Shown here: piece by piece, positions 46,401-58,400 of the stretch
Layout of the letters: each line of letters starts with the position of its first letter
Position numbering within the stretch: position 1 is the first letter of the stretch
Source of the DNA: Undaria pinnatifida
Lineage: Eukaryota; Sar; Phaeophyceae; Laminariales; Alariaceae
Length of the DNA stretch: 64,000 nt
Direction of reading: 5' to 3'
NCBI GenBank assembly: GCA_012845835.1
Contig: JABAKD010000013.1
Coordinates: forward strand, 9,241,128-9,305,127
The notes under the pieces: model-generated
Databases searched by the model: none
Told to the model about the DNA's origin: nothing
What the model saw: the letters and a program-made list of their open reading frames with translations, nothing else
Position numbers and translations under genes: made by a program

Positions 46401-49400
46401 GAGTAGTACCTTGTGGCGGGACCCCTTGATTGCCCAGAGGCCTCCGCAGGAAGGGTTTTCCCCTGACGACCCCTCGATTCCGGACCAGACGTCTGATACC
46501 TCTTGTTTTCGCCGCCGCCCTTCCCGAACCCCCCTGACATCGCCTGTCCCCCCACCCCCGCCTCCATCGCCGGAACTCCCACCCGCCCGTCAATCCCCGC
46601 TCCCCCCCTCCCTTCACCCACCCCCTGTCCTGTTCCTTTCCTTGCCGCGATCAACACGCCCCGCTCCTCTTGCTCCTCCCACTCCCTCTCCTCTCCTCCC
46701 ACGCTGCTTTCTGCCTTACCATAATCCCCACCGTCCTCCTCCGCACGCGCAGCCGCGTCTTCCCTGCCTCCCCCGTTACCCCAAGGAGGGGACGGAGAAG
46801 CCTGAGTCGAACCGACGACATCTGGGCGGGACGAATTAATTATATCCCCTACCCAGAGAGTCGAGTCGACGACACCGCGGGGGGCAGAATTACTGTCATC
46901 CCCTACCCAGAAGTTCGAACCAACGACACCAGGGGATGAGTTCCCGCCCTCGCCTATCCAGTGAGTCGAACATACGACACCAGGGGGGCACGAACTCCCG
47001 CCACCCTCTACCCAGTGAGTCGAACCAACGACACCAGGGGATGAACTCCCGCCATCCCCTACCCAGTGAGTCGAACCAACGACACCAGGGAGGGATGACT
47101 TACTGCCATCCCCATCGCCCACCCAGAGAGGAGGAGGCGTGTTTAACGCTGACCCTTCCATCACCGAGCGTGCACAGGGGGAGCGGAATTTCGCGGCGTA
47201 AGTGTCTTGCCCGGGTCCGGGACTCAGTCCGTTCAGCCCGGCATCTTGGATGGTTTCGAGAGACATCGTCTCCGGGAGAATGGGGGAAAAAAAATCGCCG
47301 TTCGAGTGCAGCCCAGCCATGCGCGGGTCGCAAGATAGCGAGAGGCCACCCGCTGTTCCCTCTGAACCCTTCCGCGTGAAGAAGGGTTTTGGTGTGTCAA
47401 CATGGTCGGAAAGCATCCAGGGCGTGAGGAGGGGGGGCGCGAGGGGGAGGGGGAGGGGGAGGAGGAGGGGAAGGGGGAGGGAAAGGGAGAGGGAGAGGGA
47501 GAGGGAGGGGCAGAGGAGGTTGTTGTCAGTGCACTGACTATTCGATCTGTTCTGCGATAGCGTTGTATCGACTGTCCTTCACAGGATGAAATGCGATTAT
47601 TTTTGTCTCGCGCTCGTGCGACCCCTTGACATTTTAGGACGGACCGTGGTAGACGAGCACGAAATCCCTCCCGTAGCATGTCGAACAGTTTTTTTAGGCG
47701 ATACCTCGACAGCAGTAAGTAGCACCATGGCCAAACACCGGTGTCTACTCCCACACGCACAGCAGAAAAACAAAAAACCCCGACAAGTCGGGGCTACCGT
47801 GAGCAAAGGACACATGTTGCGTTAGTGGATGCGTCTGTTGTGTTCAGCCTCCGTGCTTGGGGATATGTATACCTCACCCAAGAGCCCGCCTTCGAGAAAA
47901 GGTGTACGATTGACCCGATGAAAAAGTCCCACTGGTGTCTAAACTGGCTATTTTCGCTGAAAGAAAAGGTTTGGGACCGGGGGGGCTACCGTAGAACGAC
48001 TCGCTAGTGGATACGCAGTACATCTATAACTCACCCAAAGCCAATTCTTTTCAAAGAAAAATCGTACGTTCAATCCGATGAAAAAATCGCACCACGACAT
48101 AAGCGGCGGTATAGGTGTTCCAATTATTTTCTGAGGCCTTTCACTCGACAAGCTGTATGCCTTCTGAGGCAAACACAAATCATTTTGATATAACCAGAAA
48201 AATGCAAAACCAATTTACCAAAATTCATGACCGATTGTGAATAGGAAAATAAAAATAAAAATAAAAAAGCAAACATGATAATGCAAATTAACAAACCCAC
48301 GGCCTAGGCATACAAACAAGCGAAAAAAAAAAGGCAAACAAAATAGTGATACCGCACTCTCCGACGACATTGGGCTTGAGGATCCCCAGAACCCAGAAAA
48401 CGAAAAACGCCAAACGAAAGGGCTACCTCTACCGTATAGGGCTAGAGACGACACGCGCCACGGTAGAGGTCCGCCGCGTTTTGTTCTAAACACTACCCCT
48501 CGATTCGGGACCAAAAAACTGATTTTGGAGAAAAAAAAACAAAAACTGCTATGTTCGTACATACATACCGGATGAAACATCTCACGACCTGGGTGTACAA
48601 CAAGAATCATTGCGAAAAAAAAAATGGCCGATTTCCGACGATTTTGGGTTTAGGCGCATTTCCGACGATTTTGGGTTTCGTTCAGAAAAAAAAATTAGCC
48701 AAAAAACGGTATACCTTACACCTTTATCGCCTAGGTACGTGACGAAGAATGCTTTTTAAGCACACACCAAATAACGTCAGCTATGCTGGGTATCTCATCG
48801 TTAGAGGAGCCCCGGTGGGCAAAAACAATGCTCTGGAGAAAACAGTGCTGCTGTACCCCGTACGTGGCACTACCCACTGAGCTACTTAGTAACGCGAAGT
48901 GTACGCGCTGGGGGCATTGTGAATGGTTGTGATAAGTGCACTCCTCAATACCTACTTGTAGAGCGTAGCGAGGGGATAGCCCCGGATATCGCAGTTACGA
49001 AGTCGGCGAGAATCAATAAACCAACTCGGAAAAATGCCCTTTGTTGGTTATATGGCACTACCCACTGAGCTACTTAGTCATACAGTACTACCTATTGAGC
49101 TACTTTGTCACGTGACTCTACCCACTGAGATACTTGGTCATATAGCACTACCCACTGAGCTAGTTAGTCACGAGGCGAAGTAGCTCAGTGAGTAGTGCTA
49201 TATAACCAACACGTCCATTGTACAAAGAGGGGGCGCCAAACTCTTGAAAGGCATGGTAAAGCTGGCGATCAGTTTCAGTGCGGGGGATGGATGGGGGGTG
49301 GGGGGAGCGTACTCGTTTGTTGCCTTCCTTGAGTCGTTCGACAATTGACCACGCAACCCCTTTTTTATAGAGACCGGGCACCGTTCTTACTCCTAGGCAA

Positions 49401-52400
49401 GAAACACCTCCAACATTTTAAGGCGCCCATTGCGTTCCCTCCGAATATTACATACAAACATTTTTTTCGCTTGTTGTTGTATTTTCACCTCCTCTCCCCC
49501 TTCCAGGAACTCTTCGATGCTGGAGACTGTCGGCGGGGCTTGCTCCGACGCCCCGGCCTTTTCTGTCAACATCACGCTAGGCGGGCAAGAAGTAAGCGAG
49601 CTTTGAGGGCTGGAGACTGGGATGAAACTGCTTCAGAGATCGAGCGACACCAGCCGGGCGGAGGGGGACGGGGGGGGGGGGTACGGGAGCCAGGATTTGA
49701 GGAGTGAAAACTGCGTTGCACCTGCACTAATTTCGAGAGGAAGCGGTATCAGTCGGAGGGGGGAGGGGGCAGGGGTGGGGGGTGAGTGTTACGATCATAC
49801 CGTGCACGGGCGTAGTCCTGAAGACAATAGGCCCTCGACTCAATTTATTGCCGGGACCGGAGGTGGGGGGTGTAAATCGTTGTCGTTCATTGCCGTCGTC
49901 TGTAACACCGTAGGCCTTCGCATCCCTGCATTGCCGGAACGAAGCACGGCGGGTTTCCACCGACCAGGCGGAATTTCGGGGTGCGGGTATACAGGGGTTA
50001 TTATTATTGTTATATTTTATTATCACTTATTCACCTTTACCCTCAGCGACCTTCTGGACAAGGTCATGCCGTGGTCACGGGGTGTCCTCCCTTCTTCCCC
50101 CCCCGGTACATGCCTTCCTTATTATCGCGCATAGCTTCAGAATTCCCTCTTTTACGTTTTCCTTCAATGCTCGTCCATGTGCATCAAAATTCGCCAACTC
50201 ATGCTCTCGCGTTTTCCGCTATATTCATAGTTTTACGTAACAAAACGTCCCTACGAGCACGAGTGTACGGTTATATTGCAGTAGATGTAACCTAAGAAGG
50301 ATCATTCCTAACGGAAGCAAAGAATGTCAGGCATCGTGACAATACAAAAGGGCGACGTTTTCGCGAATCGTGATATTTGTCAGAGGTACTCTGCTTTCGA
50401 ATATATATATTTTTTTTCTTTCTGCACGAAAAATGATGACAGGATTCCTGACATTTCAAAATTTCAAAAAAAAGTCATCAAAATCGTGCGTTTTCTTTGC
50501 GTTCGATAGCAACCATCCCGACATAAAACAGAAAATTTTTGACCCAAGGTGGGTTTCTTATTCGGTATAGCGCACGTTTCACACAATTCAATCAGCGAAA
50601 AGAGATCCCGAATTTCTTGATTTCCTGTACACATGACAGCCTGCCTTTCTCATTCACTTGCTTCTTACTACAGGTATACCTGAAAAGTGAGAATGCTGAA
50701 CCCTATGCGCAAAAAAAATGAAGGCACGTACCACCGGGGGGGGGGGGAAGAAGGGAAGACATCTAACTGTGACCGCGGCTTGTCCAGAAGGTCTCTGAGG
50801 GTAGAAGCCTCTCACGAGTTAATTGAGCTGGAGAGCAAAAGTGATGATCACAAAAATAAACATGTTTTAACCAGACATAATAATGTGCGTTTCACAATAT
50901 TCTTCATTGCCACGGCTCTCGAATTTTTCATGTTCCTGTTCATGCCAGCCTGCCTTTCTTAACACCCTGTTTCTTGTTGGACGTCCTATCCGGTATAGTG
51001 GCGGACGGGTCGGCCGGGCAGGTTCCCAATCACACAGGACTTCATTTTCCCCAAAAAACAAATAAACAAGGGCCGTTTCAGCTTATTCGATACGCCGTCG
51101 GAAGCAAGACACTCTCTGGCTGCTTTACGAGGGTTCCTAGGGATTAAGGCTGACTCCTCCGTCCTAGCGGCGGAGGGACCAAATTTTCGTAATGAAGGGA
51201 TTACCAGCCTCAAAAGGCAGTAGATACACTCAACGGAATAAGACAAGAACAAAAATACTGACCTAAGCTGGATTTCATACGAAAAAAAGAAAATCTGACC
51301 TACAGTAGGCTGGGTTTCTTATTTGGGGCATGTTATTTGGTACTCGAACCGCGACGGGAGTTTCTCGTGGTGGACAGTGCTGGGGGTGACGGGGTTGCCG
51401 GCAGAGAGCCCAATAGGTCATGCGTATTCAACGCTATTCTCGAGCATCCATTTGGACACCATAAAAGGGCATCCAAAAAGTAGAGTTCGGGTGCAGCATC
51501 ACAATGTAAATCCCTACATCCCAATATCCCGCTACTATGCAACCAAAGGTTAACCAGCGTACTAAAAGCCGGACACTTCGCACTGCTGGAACACCGGCAG
51601 CCAGCTATAGATAGATCGGGCAACGACTGAACATCGAACGCTTGGCGCAAACTAAAACGGCGGTGGATGGGGAAATTGCAGCAACGACGGCCCACACACA
51701 GCTTGCGCCACCTCGGTCGGCTTACCTCGCGCCTCCCGCGGTAGATACCGGTGCGGCGGTAGCAGCAGCAGCCCCCACGTCTCCCTCACATCTCTCACTG
51801 GCAGTCGTTTTTCCCGGCTTATGAACACCGGTTTTGGTTAAATCATTTTCGAAGCTTATACGGTCGAAGCTGCGAGCCAAGCCGCCCGCGCTGACGCCAG
51901 AGTTGGAGAGTGGCGGCGTGTCGGAATCTCCGATATCACCCCTGTTGCTCTGGTGCGCATCGTGCTCTTCTTTCTGCGGCGTGGAACGAGACGGAGGCGG
52001 TAAATGAGAAGGAAAGAAACTGATGAAGTGCCGAACGGAAACGTGGTGCATTTCAATGACCTCCCAACTCCACAACTTTCATGTGGTCAGCAAACCTACA
52101 TGAAGTGCCCCAATCATCCCCATGTAGATAGATGGCTGTTGTAAACCGTCTCTCGTTGTTGGTGCTCCTCGACTGGCTCATGCTTTGTTTTCCGGTACGG
52201 TGCCGAATCAACACATCGCTTCAGGTAAGGTACTCAAACCACAGGCGTATTGCATCAAGGTGGGTGTAGATCAAGGAAGGGATGGAGCGTTACTTATTCT
52301 AACAAAAAAGGCCACAAATACGTCAACTATTGTGTTGGGCTGCCACAAGCTATCACACGAACGGTGTAGCCCTGGAGACGTCCACATATGCTGGGCAGTT

Positions 52401-55400
52401 TTAGCGGCCCGCTCATAAGAAAGTAACCCACAAGAAATTCATCCAGAAAACTTGCAAAAACAAATTAGAAAGCTCTTAGCCTAGTCACAGCCTAACTAAG
52501 TTGCAAGAAATTCATCCAGAAATTTGCAAAAATAAATTAGAAAGCTCTTAGCCTAGTCACAGCCTAACTAAGTTGCAAGAAAGTTGACCCCCTGGCAAAG
52601 AGTGAAAAATCTTTTTGCTGCACAGCGGAAAGCGGGCGCCGATACATGGAATGACCGAAACAAAGTTAATCGTGTGCGTGCGGGAAAACGCTTGCGCACT
52701 ACAGCGTACGTCTGCTAACAAGAAGCTCCAATTTCATTTGGAGTGAGCCTGTCAGATTCTTACTGCTCCGCCATCCTCGAACAACCTTGCGAGCATAATG
52801 GGCTATTATACAGGATTTAGTGTAGCGCTCGCAGCTGAGCACGTTTTCTTAGTATAATTTTCTTAGCGCGCGCCCAGAAGTGAACGTTAGTTTCTTATCC
52901 TAGCCTTACTTTTTTATTCAAGTTTTCTTAGTATAATTTTCTTAGCGCGCGCCCAAAAGTGAACGTTAGTTTCTTATCCTAGCCTTACTTTCTTATTCGC
53001 GTGCCTATACCGTATTGAGGGAAATCGTTTTCTCGGCGGGACAGAAATAAGGAAGCTTAACATATAAGAAAGTGTGTTTTCGAGCGCGCCCAGAACAAGA
53101 AGGTCAGCCTACTCAGAGCCCGAAACCAGATTTCTTTTTGAGGGGGGCGGCTTGCACCTGTAGTAAAATCGGGTTTCTAGAAAATGAGGCATCGATGGTA
53201 CGGGGGTGGCTCCATGATTTGGAACCGTTGAATTACTTGGAGAATCTAGGCCACATCGATCATTGTGCCTGTTTCCTACGAACCCAAAGCCAGAGAACAT
53301 ACGTTGTAGGAGAAATACTGAGAATACGAGGAGACTGTCGTCCGCGTCGTCCCAAGCGGCTCGGCTGTTGGGACTGACGGCCGCCGCTCTAGCCGTCGAG
53401 CGGACTCCGTGGACTCCCCGTGCCGCAAATGTTCGATACCAACCAGAAAAAAGATACGACGGATTTTTTCGCAGCCCCGATTAGCTCCGGCACCCAGATA
53501 ATCGCCAGGCTTGCGTGCAGCCTATTCTACCATCGATTCCACAGTTCTCCGCCGACGAACGCGGGTGGGTGGATATATGGGTGATTCTCCACCCCTCGCC
53601 CATATTTGCGGTTTGGGCATACGTATTTAGGGACCTGATGCAATGGCCGCTTCGGCGGTTGTTGTGGCATGCCCCTGCGTGGGACGCCGGCGTGGGTGGA
53701 AGCGCCTTTGTGCCAGGTCTCGGGCGCAAACATATAGTTTTTTTTTCTTTCTTTAATCCTCCGGCGGATGGGGAAAAATAAAGCTTTAGCTCACCACACT
53801 TCCACGTATTTCCATACGCGTCGTGTGTCGTTTTAACTCAGTTGCTTTGTTGCTTTTAGCGTTTTGGGATGAGGTCGTCCAGCAGGAACACCCACTCCGT
53901 AACGAGCTTATATGATGCTGGAGTTTGGAACATGGAACAAGCAGTACCGTAATACCATACCAGGTATATATTTTAACGCTGCTGCTCTTGCAGGGAACGT
54001 GTATCAAACGAGTGACGACGGTGCTTCTAAGCAGACTCAAAGTTGGCTAATCCGCATTGATTTACCACACCCGCCGGTCCTTCGCCTCGTGCACGCCACG
54101 ATATAGTCTAAATTAGTAGACTAATCATTTAAGTAAAGTATGGGTGAGACGACGACCCCAGTCCGGTAGCCGATGATAAGCATAAGGAACAACGGGAGCA
54201 TGGGTAGGCCCACCGGCTGGGGAAGGAGGCCTCATCTAATCCAATACTTACTTTAAATGATCGGTGAAGCCGCAGAAGAATACTAAAATACAGGAAAGTC
54301 GAATGGATTCGTCTCCATGACTGACCGACCTCGCCAACAACATATAAACATACTCACGAAGAAAGCAGGTGGTGGGTGAATGAAGCCAAAACGGATCGGT
54401 TGCAGGTCATCTGTTCGTACATATTGCTGCTGGCAATGCAGTCGCATTACTAGAGTGGATTTATATTACATTCAATCATAGGCAGCAGTAGGTACAGCAG
54501 CAGCAGTTGACCAGAGTATATCCAGTTATTGCACCGGTATATCCACCATCTACTTTTCTACTGCTGATTCTTTACATACATACCAACCAGGGGCTGCTTG
54601 CACAGCAGCAGTGCCCTAGCGTTCTTGTCTAGTCTATACACACGCTACCTTTATGCCGTGATGTCAGTACGTCCCGTGACAACTGCAATTGTATCCAATT
54701 CAATAGACAGCAGTACAGCAGTAGTAGCAACCAGAGGATTTTCGTGCATTCAATAAGAGACAGCAGCAAGCACAGCAGCAGTAGTAGTAGTGGTAGCAGC
54801 CATAGAATCTTCGTGCGCACAGCAGCAGTGTCCAATACGCCAGTAGTGTCCAATACGCCAGGTATATCCAAAACAATCCTGCCGTACGTGCGTTTATCGC
54901 ATTGGTCGAAACTCAAGCAGCAGCCCCTCTCGGCTTACCGGCGTGCTCTCCGCGCTTTCTGCGGCCACTCTTTCCCATCGTGTGCTAGAGCCCGACCACA
55001 GCATGGGGTTGGACGGGGCACCGCGTACCACCCGCTTGATGCCGGCGGGCGAGGGAGAATGTTATGGCTAGATATGGGAGGGGAAGAGGTGTAAAACTGC
55101 GGACAAAAAGTTACGGTTCAGTAGTTCGCCCAGAGGTTCCGCCGCGTTTTATCAAAGCAGCAGTTTGGATTTATTTTTTGGATACAGTATATCTAATCTA
55201 TCCGGAAATATAATAACCGTTAATGTATTAATATGGGGATAATACGGCCATTAATTTTTTGCCTACAATATACAGAAACGTAAGGATCGTTTACTCATTA
55301 TTTCAATAATAAATCGGTCCTTATGTTTGCAAATATATTGATGCCAGGCAAACTACAACTATTCGAAAAGTATCGCGGTGTGACCCCTTGACTGACCGCC

Positions 55401-58400
55401 CTCGTACACTAACACTAGTATATTTAGGGCAACAAAGGCCTTGACGCAACCTAAAAGACCGGTATCCTACCAGTACGAGTAACATATTTGCCTCGTACGT
55501 ACGCACGTACGTACGTGCGTACGCACGCACGAGTACGAAAGTACAGCAGCAGTAGGGGTCCCCCAATAAGGCGGTCTGAGCAAGGCGGTACAGTATTGAT
55601 ATTCCGATATAATGCGGTCAAAGTCACTTGGCCAGACTAAGGAATGAATAAAAAAGCTGCTTTCCCCAATAATAAGGCGGTAAATACACGTATGTACGTC
55701 GAAATATTATTGCTCTGGCACACTACCGCCTTACTTACTGCCTGTATCTTTATGATGCACACTCGTAACCATATTCTAACGACATAGTCTAAATATCTAG
55801 TTGCATCTTGTGTGTTGTACGTGCCATACCACGTAATACCTCATGGTATCTTGTGCCGTGGGGTATCTTGTATTATTGTTACTGGTACGTGTTCAGTAGT
55901 TAAGGTGACCGACCTCAGGAAAACGAACGAATGCGATGTGGAGCTACAAGTTCACGAGCTCTGCCTCTGTATTTGTTGACCAGTGCCGAGTGGGCGTGCG
56001 GTTTGAGGCCGCGACACCGACCAGCAAGCTGCTTGCTCTGTTCGACGCTGTTTCCAAGGAACAGGTGTGCGAGAAAACCAACAGCAACAATAGCAGCAGT
56101 GTGTTGTTGCACTTTCACCACTGTATCTATGTGACGTCCTGTCATCAACCTATTTGGGACTTGATTATATCTTGATTATAGTGTAGCGACAAAAAAAAAC
56201 GACGATTGCTTGCGATAGTTTCAAGCGTTTGCCAGTCAGTAATAGCGTGTGCGCAGCGGTACGAGTAGGATCATGCTGCCCGCGCCCATCCCGTGCGCGT
56301 CTTTGCATTATTGATTGTTGTCGTTCGCCAATTTTATCATCGCTATATATAACCAGCAGTGAGTGGCCGATATATGAAGCCGTAATCGTCCTTTTTCGTC
56401 GTCAAAATTTCCCCCCTGAATTCTCAAAGTGCCCTTCCTGCCCAACGAGACATATTATCAGCAGTGTAAGTATACTCCAGTGTCCGTCTTGGTTATTTAC
56501 TCTGGACACACGCAGTGGAGGTACACCATACTTTACCTGCAAGTTGTTGGCTTGAGGAGCGCTCTACACGTCACCCAAAAAGCTTATTTTGAGTAAACTG
56601 AAAGTGCACAAACAACCCGCTGACCAAAAAAATCATGCATGGCCTAGTTATAAAAAACGGTTCTCATATATTGTCAAACAAAAATGACGAAATTCCGACG
56701 ATTTGGGGTTAAGAAGCGTCGTTCAGGAATTAATTTTCCGAAAAGTGTTACCTCCTGTCATAGCACGCGCCCCCCAGAGAGAGGTGAAGTGTGTGGTCAC
56801 AGCTGTGGTCACAGACTGCCTGTGAGGCAGAAGATCAAAACTGTCGCAATTTGCGTGGAGGAAAAGCAGAAAAATGAAGTGCCACAAAACGTACCGGGTA
56901 TGATCTTGGCACAACGAAAACACGCCAAACGAAAAAACAATACTTCGTACATACGAGAACCATAAACAAAAAGAAACAGGAAAGGAGTCCTGTAAAGGCA
57001 GATTAGAAGGACCCAAGAAAAAAACCAAGTGAATGCGAAAAGAGCCCCTTGTGAAGAGGAAATGCTGCACGAACGAAGTAACACACCCAGGGAGAGAGAA
57101 ACGCGACGACCGGATGAAAGACAACGGAGGAGAAGACAACAACAAAAACAGAAGAAAGAAGACAGACGTAACAATCCCAACCGTATAACACCATAGGTTT
57201 CGCGCTCTCTCCTACGTATGAGTCGAGCCCGAGGGACCTTGCCACACGTTCTGTCATCTCCTCCCTATTATCGTCGACAGCGGTGTCAAGTGTCAACACC
57301 GCCGCTGGCGCCCCCTTCCCCCAAAGGAAAAAGAACAAGCACAACAGCTAGACTTCGGGCCAGAAATAGGCTCCACTTCATATTCAAACTCGTGCTTTGC
57401 CACACCATCGGCCATCATTTTGTTTCGCCTTTCATCTACAGCGGTATCACTATACAGATACACCCCCCGCCCACCCCCCACGCCCGTACATGATATGTAT
57501 ACACCTACACCCCCCCTCTCTTCCCCCCCTTCCTCCCCCCCCCCCCCTTCCCCGCCCCCCCCCCGCCTCCGACTGGAATATGGACTTTGGAGTCCACTCG
57601 TACCTACCTGACTTTTAATCACTACGCGTAAGTACACTGATAATATTTTTCTATACGCGGAGACATACAATACGCGGCGAAACTTGGTTTGTTTCTTCTC
57701 GCCGGCGTATTGTATAGTCTATTCAAGTTGAAACTACTGTAGCTTACCACCATAAGTATCGAGGAACGTTCCAGGGAACACTGCTGGGGCCGTTACCGTA
57801 GGACGGACTGTCGGCCAGCACGGTAACCCGTTGAGCACATCTGCCCGTAGGATGGGCATTGTCCCGTAACCTTTAGGTGACGGCCTTGCTTATCTGGATA
57901 TCTTATTACCATCTTTCTTCGTCTTCTCCCACTACCTTTTTTTCCTTCTTTGGTGTCCACCTTTTGGCCGCAAGCGCCACTTTCTACACTACCATCTCTT
58001 TCTTCTCTTCATCACAAGGGATCTTTACAGACACTTTGGTGCCATCCCTGTAGCTCTTATCACATAATCAGGTAGCTCTTATCACAGAAGCAGGGACTCC
58101 ACGCGCATCATTGCATCACCCCCTCCCCCGTCCCTCGCCCCCCTCTCCCTCCACCACATCACTACGGCCATGCATGAATACCGAGTATCCCCCCCCCCCC
58201 CCCCACTGCGCGGGGCTTCGCGCTTGGTGCAAGCAATGTCTGCCTGGTTGGTGAAAACCCGACGTGCTCCGTCCCGGCATAGTAGGGATGCGAGGGTCTA
58301 TGGTCATACGACTACGGCCATGCACAAACTGACTGAGCACACACACCTCCATGCGCTTCCGACGAAGAATCAAGCTGGAATCCGCTGTCCAAATATATGG

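Noticed and set aside
46411-47379. + strand frames opposite the 17-residue repeat exon
   Set aside because: Shadows of the - strand exon created by its GC-rich minisatellite.
53337-53410. Possible TTLL exon encoding [20 protein letters not shown]
   Set aside because: Composition is attractive, but no acceptor gives phase 0 at both ends as needed between 54939 and 51973.
55936-56175. + strand frame beginning [20 protein letters not shown]
   Set aside because: No splice signals or recognised motif; the opposite strand is equally open. Not enough to call a gene.
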